This document shows, piece by piece, positions 51,855 to 60,709 of a stretch of 64,000 bases of DNA. The translations under genes and the position numbers were made by a program. The notes under the pieces are model-generated. The model was not told the origin of the DNA. It saw only the letters and a list, made by a program, of their open reading frames with translations, and made no database searches. Origin of the DNA: Agromyces badenianii (GTDB lineage: Bacteria > Actinomycetota > Actinomycetes > Actinomycetales > Microbacteriaceae); contig NZ_CP028913.1 of the NCBI RefSeq assembly GCF_003070885.1, positions 1,054,001-1,118,000 on the forward strand, given 5' to 3'. Every line of letters begins with the position of its first letter. The stretch's first letter is position 1.

Positions 51855-53978
51855 TTGGCCCAGACGAGGCAGCGCCAGCGTACGCGATCACGCGACGATG
51901 ACGCACCGATCATCCCGATCCTCGCACGCAAGGTGCGAGAGGTGGAGCAGAAGGCGCAGAAGGGCAAGCTCGGCCCCACGAACCGCACGAAGTTCCAGGT
52001 GATCGCGCTCCTCATGCGCGAGGAGCGCGCCCGCGTGAAGGCCGACACCGAGGTGTCGGATTCCGCACGGGCGGAGTTGCTCAAGCGTCTCGACGGCATC
52101 GCGCAGATCCTCGCGAAGACCGCCGCCCGCGACACCAGCCTCATCGCCCTGCTCGAGCCGGATGCCTCGATCTCGACGGTCGCGCAGCGGTTCCGCCGCG
52201 ACTGGCTGCTGGAGTCCGGCGCCGAACTCTCGCCCGACGAGCTGATCATCACCCGCGAGCCCGAGGCCAAGCCCGAGCTCAGCGAGAATCAGGTGATCCC
52301 GGCATCCGTTCGCTCGCGTCAGCTCGCGAACCCCTTCCTCGCCCCCGACTTCTCCAAGCCGGTGGCGCCGGTGATGCCGGTGCGCCGGCTCGCGAACTGG
52401 GAGCTTCTCGGGCCGCTGTTCAAGTCGTTCGAGGTCGGCTCGGGCGGCCAGGCCGCCTCGATGGAGCTGCCCGAGGCGCCCAGGGTCGACCGGCTGTCGC
52501 CGCGCGGGCTCGAGCTCATGAAGCACCAGGCGCGCTTCATCGAGAGCGCCCGCGAGGGGCACCGCACCTTCCTGCTCGCCGACGAGCCGGGCCTCGGCAA
52601 GACGGCGCAGTCGGTGCTCGCGGCATCCGTCGCGGGCGCGTACCCGCTGCTGGCGATCGTGCCGAACGTCGTGAAGATGAACTGGGCCCGCGAGGTCGAG
52701 CGGTGGACCCCGCATCGTCGTGCGACCGTCATCCACGGCGACGGCGACACGCTCGACGCCTTCGCCGACGTCGTCATCGTCAACTACGACGTGCTCGACC
52801 GGCACATGGCGTGGCTGTCGACCCTCGGCTTCAAGGGAATGGTCGTCGACGAGGCGCACTTCATCAAGAACCTGCAGTCGCAGCGTTCGAAGAACGTGCT
52901 CGCCCTCGCCGACCGCATCCGCCGTGCCGCGCCCGGCGGCGACCCGCTGCTGCTCGCCCTCACGGGCACACCGCTCATCAACGACGTCGACGACTTCCGT
53001 GCCATCTGGAAGTTCCTCGGCTGGATCGAAGGCGACCGGCCCTCGCCCGAGCTGCTCGGCAAGCTCGAGGAGACCGGCCTGACCCCCGCCGACCCCGGCT
53101 TCTACAGTGCGGCCCGTCAGGCCGTCATCGATCTCGGCATCGTGCGCCGGCGCAAGGTCGACGTCGCCGCCGACCTGCCCGCCAAGCGCATCGCCGACCT
53201 GCCCGTCGAGCTCGACGACGAGCTCGGTCGATCGGTGCGCGCCGCGGAGCGCGAGCTGGGCAACCGTCTCGCTGGGCGGTTCCGTGCGCTCGTCGAGGCG
53301 CGCCACCTGCGGGTCGGCGACCTCGACGAGGAGCAGCGCGACCAGTTCATCCGCGCGGTCGCGAGTGCCGAGCTCGAGGAATCGAAGTCGACGAAGTCGG
53401 GCGAGAACGTCTTCACGATGGTGCGCCGCATCGGCCAGGCGAAGGCCGGCCTCGCGGCCGACTACGCCGCCCAGCTCGCCCGCTCGGTCGGCAAGGTCGT
53501 CTTCTTCGCCAAGCACATCGATGTCATGGACCAGGCCGAGGCCGCCTTCGCCGCCCGCGAGCTGCGCACCGTGTCGCTCCGCGGCGACCAGACGGCGCTG
53601 CAACGCCAGGCCGCGATCGACGCCTTCAACAACGACCCCGAGGTCGCCGTCGCCGTATGCTCGCTCACTGCGGCGGGTGTCGGCGTGAACCTGCAGGCCG
53701 CGTCGAACGTCGTGCTCGCCGAGCTCAGCTGGACTGCCGCCGAGCAGACCCAGGCGATCGACCGCGTGCACCGCATCGGCCAAGACGAGCCCGTCACCGC
53801 GTGGCGCATCATCGCCGCGCACACGATCGACGCCCGCATCGCCGAGCTGATCGACTCGAAGCAGGGTCTCGCGGCGCGCGCGCTCGACGGCAGCGATGTC
53901 GAGCCCGGCTCGGCCGATTCGGTGCAGCTCGACGCGCTGCAGCACCTGCTGCGGCAGGCGCTCGACGGTGCGCTCTAG
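51855..53978 (+). CDS. SNF2-type DEAD/DEAH-box helicase
   Basis: A 707-residue SF2 ATPase. Motif I is LLADEPGLGKTAQ with the Walker Lys near 249, motif II VVDEAHFIKN near 330, motif III LALTGTP, motif V/VI ASNVVLAELSWTAAEQTQAIDRVHRIGQ. The last is the SNF2/SMARCAL1-like signature. The first 220 residues are Lys/Arg/Glu-rich with no recognised domain and may bind DNA. I chose a TTG at 51855, 4 bases after GGAGG; an ATG at 51738 is in frame but has no site. The gene is alone, with no nuclease or methylase beside it, so nothing marks it as a defence gene. Confidence 0.9.
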   Translation: MAQTRQRQRTRSRDDDAPIIPILARKVREVEQKAQKGKLGPTNRTKFQVIALLMREERARVKADTEVSDSARAELLKRLDGIAQILAKTAARDTSLIALLEPDASISTVAQRFRRDWLLESGAELSPDELIITREPEAKPELSENQVIPASVRSRQLANPFLAPDFSKPVAPVMPVRRLANWELLGPLFKSFEVGSGGQAASMELPEAPRVDRLSPRGLELMKHQARFIESAREGHRTFLLADEPGLGKTAQSVLAASVAGAYPLLAIVPNVVKMNWAREVERWTPHRRATVIHGDGDTLDAFADVVIVNYDVLDRHMAWLSTLGFKGMVVDEAHFIKNLQSQRSKNVLALADRIRRAAPGGDPLLLALTGTPLINDVDDFRAIWKFLGWIEGDRPSPELLGKLEETGLTPADPGFYSAARQAVIDLGIVRRRKVDVAADLPAKRIADLPVELDDELGRSVRAAERELGNRLAGRFRALVEARHLRVGDLDEEQRDQFIRAVASAELEESKSTKSGENVFTMVRRIGQAKAGLAADYAAQLARSVGKVVFFAKHIDVMDQAEAAFAARELRTVSLRGDQTALQRQAAIDAFNNDPEVAVAVCSLTAAGVGVNLQAASNVVLAELSWTAAEQTQAIDRVHRIGQDEPVTAWRIIAAHTIDARIAELIDSKQGLAARALDGSDVEPGSADSVQLDALQHLLRQALDGAL

Positions 53979-54080
53979 CCCGACGCGTCCGGCGGAACGA
54001 GTTTCGCTAGACTTCCCGAAGTCGTGCCCCGATGAAGCGGCTCCCGCGACGTCTTCCCACTGCAAGGAGTCCCACGAGCC

Positions 54081-55112
54081 ATGAAGATCGGCATTCTTAC
54101 GTCGGGCGGCGACTGCCCCGGCCTCAACTCCGTCATCCGCGGTGCGGTGCTGAAGGGCGTCATCTCGCACGAGGCCGAGTTCGTCGGGTTCCGCTGGGGC
54201 TGGAAGGGCGTCGTCGAGGCCGACATCATGCCGATCACCCGGCATGACGTGCGCGGTCTCGCCAAGCAGGGCGGCACGATCCTCGGATCGAGCCGCACCA
54301 ACCCGTTCGAGGGCGAGGGCGGGGGCCCCGAGAACATCCAGCGCATGCTCGACGAGCACGGCATCGACGCGATCATCGCGATCGGCGGCGAGGGCACCCT
54401 GACGGCGGCGCGCCGCCTGCACGACGAGGGCGGCATCAACGTCGTCGGCGTGCCGAAGACCATCGACAACGACCTCGCAGCGACCGACTACTCGTTCGGA
54501 TTCGACACCGCGGTCGAGATCGCCACCGAGGCGATCGACCGCCTGCGCACCACCGCCGACTCCCACGGCCGCTGCATGGTGCTCGAGGTCATGGGCCGCC
54601 ACGTCGGCTGGATCGCCCTGCACTCCGGCATGGCCGGCGGCGCCCACGCGATCCTCATCCCCGAGCAGCCGCAGTCGATCGAGCAGATCTGCGAGTGGGT
54701 CGAATCGGTGCGCGATCGCGGCCGGGCGCCGCTCGTCGTCGTCGCCGAGGGGTTCACGCTGCCGGGCATGAACGAGGCGCACTCGCACAAGGGCCTCGAT
54801 GCGTTCAACCGGCCCAGGCTCGGCGGCATCTCCGAGCAGCTCGCCCCGATGATCGAGGAGCGCACGGGCATCGAGTCGCGGGCGACCGTGCTCGGCCACA
54901 TCCAGCGCGGCGGCGCCCCGTCGGCATACGATCGCGTGCTCGCCACCCGACTCGGCATGGCCGCCGTCGACGCCGTCTACGACCAGGCGTGGGGGTCGAT
55001 GGTGACCCTTCGCGGCACCGACATCCGCACCGTCTCGATCGCCGACGCGGTCGGCACCCTCAACCGGGTGCCGCAGTCGCGCTACGACGAGGCGAGGATC
55101 CTCTTCGGCTGA
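54081..55112 (+). CDS. pfkA: 6-phosphofructokinase, actinobacterial group III type
   Basis: A 343-residue glycolytic kinase. The start MKIGILTSGGDCPGLNSVIRG, GGEGT at 102-106 and PKTIDND at 125-131 are diagnostic. The position matching E. coli Gly104 is Gly105, as in ATP enzymes; the position matching Gly124 is Lys126, as in pyrophosphate enzymes. This combination is typical of actinobacterial group III enzymes, so ATP is more likely than PPi but not proven. AAGGAG lies 11 bases before the ATG. The next gene starts 2 bases after its stop. Confidence 0.95.
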   Translation: MKIGILTSGGDCPGLNSVIRGAVLKGVISHEAEFVGFRWGWKGVVEADIMPITRHDVRGLAKQGGTILGSSRTNPFEGEGGGPENIQRMLDEHGIDAIIAIGGEGTLTAARRLHDEGGINVVGVPKTIDNDLAATDYSFGFDTAVEIATEAIDRLRTTADSHGRCMVLEVMGRHVGWIALHSGMAGGAHAILIPEQPQSIEQICEWVESVRDRGRAPLVVVAEGFTLPGMNEAHSHKGLDAFNRPRLGGISEQLAPMIEERTGIESRATVLGHIQRGGAPSAYDRVLATRLGMAAVDAVYDQAWGSMVTLRGTDIRTVSIADAVGTLNRVPQSRYDEARILFG

Positions 55113-55114
55113 GC

Positions 55115-55597
55115 ATGTCACTGCCCCAGGTGTGCGTCTGCTACCTCCTGCGCGAGCACGGCGGGCGCACCGAGGTGCTGCTCGGCCGCAAGAAGCACGG
55201 CCTCGGCATGGGCTACTTCGTCGCGCCCGGGGGCAAGCTCGAGCCGGGCGAGTCGGCGACGGATGCCGCGGTGCGCGAGGTCTTCGAGGAATCCGGCCTC
55301 TCCGTGGCCGCCGCCGACCTCGAGCCGCGCGGAGTGCTGAGCTACCTCTTCCCGCACCGCGAGTCATGGAGCCAGGAGTCGAACGTCTTCGTCTGCCGTC
55401 GCTGGACGGGCGTGCCCGAGGCATCCGACGAACTCGATCCCGAGTGGTTCGACGTGCGCGAGGTTCCGCTCGGCCAGATGTGGGATGACGCGAGCAGATG
55501 GCTCCCCGAGGTGCTCTCGGGCGGCCGGGTGCGACGCACGTTCGTGTTCGGTCCCGACCTCGCCACGGTGGTGGAGGAGCGTAGTTCGGTCGCGTAG
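55115..55597 (+). CDS. Nudix hydrolase, MutT-like
   Basis: A 160-residue hydrolase with the complete Nudix box (GGKLEPGESATDAAVREVFE ... ESGL, residues 39-62). It resembles MutT/NUDT1-like 8-oxo-dGTPases in its N-terminal VCVCYLLREHGGRTEVLLGRK. It starts 2 bases after pfkA and is surely cotranscribed with it. Substrate could be an oxidised nucleotide or another nucleoside diphosphate. This matters because mutY in the same region is broken. Confidence 0.9.
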   Translation: MSLPQVCVCYLLREHGGRTEVLLGRKKHGLGMGYFVAPGGKLEPGESATDAAVREVFEESGLSVAAADLEPRGVLSYLFPHRESWSQESNVFVCRRWTGVPEASDELDPEWFDVREVPLGQMWDDASRWLPEVLSGGRVRRTFVFGPDLATVVEERSSVA

Positions 55598-55642
55598 TAT
55601 CGACGGGTGCACGGCGAACGCAGCTTCTGCAAGGCACTTCCC

Positions 55643-55665
55643 ATGAACATCTGGTGACAGTTCAT
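55643..55665. promoter_or_regulatory. Inverted repeat upstream of pit
   Basis: ATGAAC-11 bases-GTTCAT, 40-60 bases before the pit start. GTTCAT resembles half of a PHO-box unit. Its role is uncertain. Confidence 0.35.
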
Positions 55666-55706
55666 TCCCACAGCTTGGGCATCACCGATCCCAGAGAAAG
55701 ACGCCG

Positions 55707-56885
55707 GTGGATCTCACCCTCATCGTCGTGCTGGTCATCGTACTGGCGCTCTTCTTCGACTTCACCAACGGATTCCACGACACCGCCAACGCCATGGCCA
55801 CTCCCATCGCCACGGGAGCGCTCAAGCCGAAGGTCGCCGTCGGACTCGCCGCGATCTTGAACCTCATCGGCGCATTCCTCTCGACCGAGGTGGCCAAGAC
55901 CATCTCGGGCGGCATCATCAAAGAGGGCGACGGGGGAGTGCTGATCACCCCCGAGCTCATCTTCGCGGGGCTCATCGGCGCGATCGTGTGGAACATGATC
56001 ACCTGGCTGCTCGGCCTGCCCTCCTCATCGAGCCACGCGCTCTTCGGCGGCCTGATCGGCGCGGCGCTCGTCGGGTTCGGCGTCGGCGCGATCGACTTCG
56101 CCGTCGTGCTGTCGAAGGTCATCCTGCCCGCGCTGCTGGCGCCGCTCACCGCCGGACTCATCGCCTTCACCGCGACGAAACTCGCCTACGCGATCACCCG
56201 CCGCTACGACGGCAAGCCCGACGGCCGTGACGGCTTCCGGCACGCCCAGGTGTTCTCCTCCTCTCTCGTCGCGCTCGCGCACGGCACCAACGACGCGCAG
56301 AAGACGATGGGCGTCATCACGCTCACCCTCGTCGCCGCGGGGCTGCAGCCGGCGGGCGGCGAAGTGCCGTGGTGGGTCATCGTGACCTGCGCCATCGCGA
56401 TCGCGCTCGGCACCTACATGGGCGGCTGGCGCATCATCAAGACGCTCGGCACCGGGCTCACCGATGTGAAGCCCGCGCAGGGCTTCGCCGCCGAGACGGC
56501 CACGGCCGCGACGATCCTCGCGTCGAGCCACGTGGGCTTCGCGCTGTCGACCACGCAGGTCGCCTCTGGGTCGGTCATCGGCTCGGGGCTCGGCCGTCGC
56601 GGCTCGAAGGTGCGCTGGCGCACGGCCGGCCGCATCGGCGTCGGCTGGCTCCTGACCCTGCCCGCCGCCGGCGGCGTCGGCGCCCTCGCCGCGTTCGTCG
56701 CCCACCTCGGCGTCGTCGGCATCATCATCGACGCCATCATCGGCGTCGCCGTCATCGCCGGCATCTTCCTCTGGTCGCGTCGCAACGAGGTCTCCCACCA
56801 CAACGTGGTGAGCGAAGTGGCCCACTCCGGCCGCGCCGTCAAGATCAAACGCAACCCGAAGCCGAAGAAGAAGGTGGCCTCGTGA
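55707..56885 (+). CDS. pit: Inorganic phosphate transporter, Pit family
   Basis: A 392-residue Pit-type permease with about ten hydrophobic segments. The two copies of the family signature are FDFTNGFHDTANAMATPIATG and ALAHGTNDAQKTMGVITL. It would import metal-phosphate with protons. AGAGAAAG precedes the GTG start. Its stop overlaps the start of the next small gene. A C-terminal basic tail (KIKRNPKPKKKVAS) is present. Confidence 0.95.
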   Translation: MDLTLIVVLVIVLALFFDFTNGFHDTANAMATPIATGALKPKVAVGLAAILNLIGAFLSTEVAKTISGGIIKEGDGGVLITPELIFAGLIGAIVWNMITWLLGLPSSSSHALFGGLIGAALVGFGVGAIDFAVVLSKVILPALLAPLTAGLIAFTATKLAYAITRRYDGKPDGRDGFRHAQVFSSSLVALAHGTNDAQKTMGVITLTLVAAGLQPAGGEVPWWVIVTCAIAIALGTYMGGWRIIKTLGTGLTDVKPAQGFAAETATAATILASSHVGFALSTTQVASGSVIGSGLGRRGSKVRWRTAGRIGVGWLLTLPAAGGVGALAAFVAHLGVVGIIIDAIIGVAVIAGIFLWSRRNEVSHHNVVSEVAHSGRAVKIKRNPKPKKKVAS

Positions 56886-57226
56886 TCGACTGGCTCGCGT
56901 TCCTGCTCGTCTTCGTCTCGGCGCTCGTCGGCACCGTCGTCGTCGTCTCCTCGTATTCGCTCGGCGTGCGACTGCTCACGATCTCGGGCCGCACGCCCAT
57001 CGTGACCCCCGCCGAGTTCACCGACGCGATCACCGTGGTGACGCCCGCCGAGATCCGCCAGGCTGAGAAGCGGGCGGCCAAGGCGGCGAGGAAGAGCCCG
57101 TTGAGCGAGAGTCAGAAGCGAGCTGCGCTCGTCGGCGCGTGGGCGTGCTTCACCCTCAGCGGCATCGCCGTGATCTTCGGCATCTACTTGATCGTCGGCG
57201 AGCACCTCATCAAGATCTTCAGCTGA
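56882..57226 (+). CDS. Small membrane protein coupled to pit
   Basis: A 114-residue protein with two hydrophobic ends (LAFLLVFVSALVGTVVVVSS, AWACFTLSGIAVIFGIYLIV) and a charged centre (AEIRQAEKRAAKAARKSPLSESQKR). The GTG overlaps the pit stop (GTGA), so it is made with the transporter and may be its partner. No function is recognised; small proteins in this position occur beside pit in related actinobacteria. Confidence 0.85.
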   Translation: MIDWLAFLLVFVSALVGTVVVVSSYSLGVRLLTISGRTPIVTPAEFTDAITVVTPAEIRQAEKRAAKAARKSPLSESQKRAALVGAWACFTLSGIAVIFGIYLIVGEHLIKIFS

Positions 57227-57285
57227 ACGAAGACCAGTCCACCCGTCGCGCCGTGCCCGGCGCGTCCCTCATCGAAGGTTCCCGG

Positions 57286-58770
57286 ATGACCACTGAAACG
57301 ACTCACCAGACCGCCCCGCAGAGCGAGCAGCCCGCCGAGCCCGTCAAACCCGCCAATCCCGTCGATCGATTCTTCGAGATCACCAAGCGCGGCTCCAGCG
57401 TCGCCACCGAGGTGCGCGGCGGCATCGTCACCTTCGTGACGATGGCCTACATCGTGATCCTCAACCCGATCATCCTTTCGGCGGGCGTCGACATCGACGG
57501 CGACCAGCTCGGATTCGCCCAGGTCTCCGCCGTCACGGGCCTCACCGCCGGCGTCATGACGATCCTCTTCGGCCTCGTGGCACGACTGCCGTTCGGCTTC
57601 GCCGCGGGCCTCGGCATCAACTCCTTCCTCGCGGTGTCGGTCGTGGGGCAGGTCACCTGGCCCGAGGCCATGGGGCTCGTGGTCATCAACGGACTCATCA
57701 TCGTGCTGCTCGCCGCCACCGGGCTGCGGCGGCTGATCTTCGACGCCGTGCCGATCCAGCTGAAGATCGCGATCACGGTCGGCATCGGTCTCTTCATCGC
57801 CTTCATCGGATTCGTCGACGCCGGGTTCGTGACGGCGACGGGTGCGAGTTCGCCGCCGGTGGGCCTCGGCATCGACGGATCCGTCAGCACCGTGCCGACG
57901 CTCATCTTCGTCTTCACCCTGCTGCTCACGGCGATCCTCGTCGCGCGCAAGGTCAAGGGCGGCATCCTCATCGGCCTCGTCTCCGGCACGGTCGTCGCAG
58001 TCGTCGTCGAGGCGATCTGGAACATCGGCCCGAAGTTCGCCGGTGACGAGGTCAACCCGGGCGGCTGGGGGCTCTCGGTGCCGGAGCTGCCCGCGCAGTG
58101 GGTGAGCCTGCCCGACCTCTCGCTCGTCGGTCAGGTCTCGTTCGGCAGCTTCGAGCGCATCGGCGCGCTCGCCGCCCTGATGCTCGTCTTCACGCTCGTC
58201 TTCACGAACTTCTTCGACGCCATGGGCACCATGACCGGTCTCTCGAAGGAAGCGGCGCTCGCCGATGAGCGGGGCGACTTCCCGCGCCTGAAGTCGGCGC
58301 TGGTCGTCGAGGGCGTCGGCGCCGTCGCCGGCGGCTTCGCCTCATCGTCGTCGAACACGGTCTTCATCGAGTCGGGAGCCGGCATCGGTGAGGGCGCTCG
58401 CACCGGCCTCGCGAACGTCGTCACAGGCGTGCTGTTCCTGGTCGCGATGTTCTTCACCCCGCTCGTCTCGATCGTGCCGACCGAGGTCGCGGCGGCCGCG
58501 CTCGTCATCGTCGGTGCGCTCATGATGGCGCAGATCCGCTCGATCGACTTCAGCGAGTTCTCGGTGCTCGTGCCGGTCTTCCTCACCGTCACGGTCATGC
58601 CGCTCACGTACTCGATCGCCAACGGCATCGGGGCGGGCTTCATCGCCTGGGTCGTGATCCGTTCACTGTCGGGCAAGGCCCGCCAGATCAGCCCGCTGCT
58701 CTGGGTCGTCGCAGCAGGCTTCCTGGTCTACTTCGCCCGCGGCCCGGTCGAAGCACTGCTCGGCGGCTGA
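57286..58770 (+). CDS. NCS2 family nucleobase permease (AzgA/PbuG type)
   Basis: A 494-residue purine permease with about twelve hydrophobic segments. VRGGIVTFVTMAYIVILNPIIL at the N-terminus, GFAAGLGINSFLAV and the second-half FASSSSNTVFIESGAGIGEGARTG fit the AzgA subgroup that imports adenine, guanine or hypoxanthine by proton symport. An N-terminal hydrophilic stretch of about 40 residues is rich in Pro and Glu. The ATG gives a normal length. It converges on the uracil/xanthine-type permease with a terminator between. Confidence 0.93.
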   Translation: MTTETTHQTAPQSEQPAEPVKPANPVDRFFEITKRGSSVATEVRGGIVTFVTMAYIVILNPIILSAGVDIDGDQLGFAQVSAVTGLTAGVMTILFGLVARLPFGFAAGLGINSFLAVSVVGQVTWPEAMGLVVINGLIIVLLAATGLRRLIFDAVPIQLKIAITVGIGLFIAFIGFVDAGFVTATGASSPPVGLGIDGSVSTVPTLIFVFTLLLTAILVARKVKGGILIGLVSGTVVAVVVEAIWNIGPKFAGDEVNPGGWGLSVPELPAQWVSLPDLSLVGQVSFGSFERIGALAALMLVFTLVFTNFFDAMGTMTGLSKEAALADERGDFPRLKSALVVEGVGAVAGGFASSSSNTVFIESGAGIGEGARTGLANVVTGVLFLVAMFFTPLVSIVPTEVAAAALVIVGALMMAQIRSIDFSEFSVLVPVFLTVTVMPLTYSIANGIGAGFIAWVVIRSLSGKARQISPLLWVVAAGFLVYFARGPVEALLGG

Positions 58771-58779
58771 TCACCGCGT

Positions 58780-58827
58780 GAACGACGGATGCCCCGGAGC
58801 CGATCGGCCCCGGGGCATCCGTCGTTC
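58780..58827. terminator. Bidirectional terminator between two permease genes
   Basis: A perfect 18-base arm (GAACGACGGATGCCCCGG and its complement) around a core that is itself palindromic (GCCGATCGGC). It serves both convergent genes. Confidence 0.85.
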
Positions 58828-58836
58828 GTGGTCGCG

Positions 58837-60123
58837 TCAGCTCGTGCCGCGCGCCTTGGCGATGCCGTTCATGAGGTGGTAGATCACGATCGCCGCGATC
58901 GTGCCGAGCGCGATGCCGTTGAACGAGACCCCGCCGATCGCGAAGGTGAAGTCCGCGATGCCGATGATGAGCGCCGTGGCCGCCGTGAACTGGTTGACAG
59001 GCTTCGAGAAATCGACCTTGTTGTCGAGCCAGATCTTCACGCCGATGATGCCGATGAGGCCGTAGAGCGCCGTCGTGACGCCGCCGAGCACGCCCGCGGG
59101 GATCGTGTTGATGACCTCGCCGAACTTGGGGGAGAGGCCGAGCAGCACAGCCACGATGCCGGCGACCCAGTACGCCGCGGTCGAGTAGATGCGCGTCGCG
59201 GCCATGACGCCGATGTTCTCGCCGTAGGTCGTCGTGCCCGAGCCGCCGAAGAAGCCCGCGACGGTGGTGGCGAGCCCGTCGGCGAAGAGCGCCCGCCCGG
59301 TCGACTTGTTGACCGAGGGGTCGGTCATCTGCGCGACACCCTTGATGTGGCCGACGTTCTCGGCGATGAGCACGAGCACGACCGGCAGGAACGCGGGGAG
59401 GAAGCCCCACACGGCGGCGTCGGCGAAGGGATTCGCGGCCAGGTGGAAGGTCGGCAGACCGACCCAGGCGGCCTCTTCGATGCGGGCGAAGTCGATCTCG
59501 CCCTGGATCGCGGCGGCGAGGTAGCCGATCACGACGCCGACGAGGATCGACATGCGCCCGAGGATGCCGCGGAACGCGACGCTCGCGATGATCACGGCGA
59601 GCAGCGTGATGAGCGCGGTGAGCGGCGCCGCCATGAAGTTGTTCTTCGCGGCGGGCGCGAGGTTGAACCCGATGAGGGCGACGATCGCACCGGCGACGAC
59701 GGGCGGCATGAGCACGTCGATCCAGCGCGTGCCAACCCACTGCACGAGGACACCCACGAGGGCGAGCAGCACGCCCATCACGACGATGCCGAAGAGCGCC
59801 GCCCCCATCGGATCGGCGATGCCCTTCGCGCCCATCGCGGCGCTGATCGGCGCGATGAACGCGAACGAGGAGCCGAGGTAGCTCGGCACCCGGTTCTTCG
59901 TGATGACGAGGAAGAGGATCGTGCCGAGGCCCGAGAAGAACAGGGTCGTCGCGGGCGGGAACCCCGTGAGGATCGGCACGAGGAAGGTCGCGCCGAACAT
60001 GGCGACGACGTGCTGGGCGCCGAGACCGATCGTGCGCGGCCAGCTGAGGCGCTCGCCGGGGGCGACGACCTCGCCCGGGTCGACGTTCTTGCCGTCGCCG
60101 TGGAGGGTCCAGGGCAGGGTCAT
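58837..60123 (-). CDS. NCS2 family uracil/xanthine permease (UraA type)
   Basis: A 428-residue permease with about twelve hydrophobic segments. GAQHVVAMFGATFLVPILTG is the UraA/PyrP start; LVLIAENVGHIKGVAQMT and FFGGSGTTTYGENIGVMAATR are the substrate-site helices with the acidic residue and NxGxxxxT pattern. It imports uracil or xanthine. It is the opposite subgroup from the adjacent AzgA-type permease, so purine and pyrimidine salvage are side by side. The ATG is at 60121-60123. Confidence 0.95.
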   Translation of the reverse strand: MTLPWTLHGDGKNVDPGEVVAPGERLSWPRTIGLGAQHVVAMFGATFLVPILTGFPPATTLFFSGLGTILFLVITKNRVPSYLGSSFAFIAPISAAMGAKGIADPMGAALFGIVVMGVLLALVGVLVQWVGTRWIDVLMPPVVAGAIVALIGFNLAPAAKNNFMAAPLTALITLLAVIIASVAFRGILGRMSILVGVVIGYLAAAIQGEIDFARIEEAAWVGLPTFHLAANPFADAAVWGFLPAFLPVVLVLIAENVGHIKGVAQMTDPSVNKSTGRALFADGLATTVAGFFGGSGTTTYGENIGVMAATRIYSTAAYWVAGIVAVLLGLSPKFGEVINTIPAGVLGGVTTALYGLIGIIGVKIWLDNKVDFSKPVNQFTAATALIIGIADFTFAIGGVSFNGIALGTIAAIVIYHLMNGIAKARGTS

Positions 60124-60315
60124 GCTGCTCCGTTCAGGAGGAGGGGGCGGGGGATCCTTCAGATCGTAGCTGCTCCGAGAACCCGCAGACGTGCGCGGGA
60201 CGACCGCCGCGCAGAGGTGTGCAGGCCCGCCGAGGGATCGGGGGGATAGCCCCATGTCGCCGGCTTCGGGCCATCCGTAGCGTGGAAGCACACCCACGAA
60301 CAGGAGCAGCACACC

Positions 60316-60633
60316 ATGACCACCCTCACCGACTCCGCAACCCAGGCGCCGTTCACGGAGCCGAACCCGTACGCCACGCCGGCGGCCGAGAACCGCGGCT
60401 TCAGCATCTCGAGCCTCGTGCTCGGCCTCGTCTCCATCGTCGCGAGCTACACCTTCTTCGTGCCCGCGATCGGACTCGTGCTCGGCATCATGGCCCTCAA
60501 CCGCGAGCCAGCGGCGCGAACGATGGCGATCTGGGGCATCGTGCTGAACGCCGTCATGCTCGCGGGCGCCGTGCTGGCCACCCTCGGATTCCTCGTCTTC
60601 GGGCTGGCCATGCTGCCCTTCGCGTTCCTCTGA
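60316..60633 (+). CDS. DUF4190-type small membrane protein
   Basis: A 105-residue protein: a polar N-terminus (about 28 residues, Pro/Thr-rich), then two hydrophobic segments (FSISSLVLGLVSIVASYTFFV ... LVLGIMAL; IWGIVLNAVMLAGAVLATLGF), in the DUF4190 pattern. AGGAGCAG lies 9 bases before the ATG. It stands between the permease and a LacI regulator gene, and no function is known. Confidence 0.85.
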   Translation: MTTLTDSATQAPFTEPNPYATPAAENRGFSISSLVLGLVSIVASYTFFVPAIGLVLGIMALNREPAARTMAIWGIVLNAVMLAGAVLATLGFLVFGLAMLPFAFL

Positions 60634-60709
60634 GCACGAGCACCGCGCGGAGAGCGCGAGAGCTACGCGGAGAACCCTCGAAGGAGCGCTTCGGTGCCCT
60701 CGAGATGGC

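Noticed and set aside
51888..55637. A 1249-codon open frame antisense to the helicase, pfkA and Nudix genes
   Set aside because: It runs across three convincing genes with clear motifs, and its own translation shows no family similarity.
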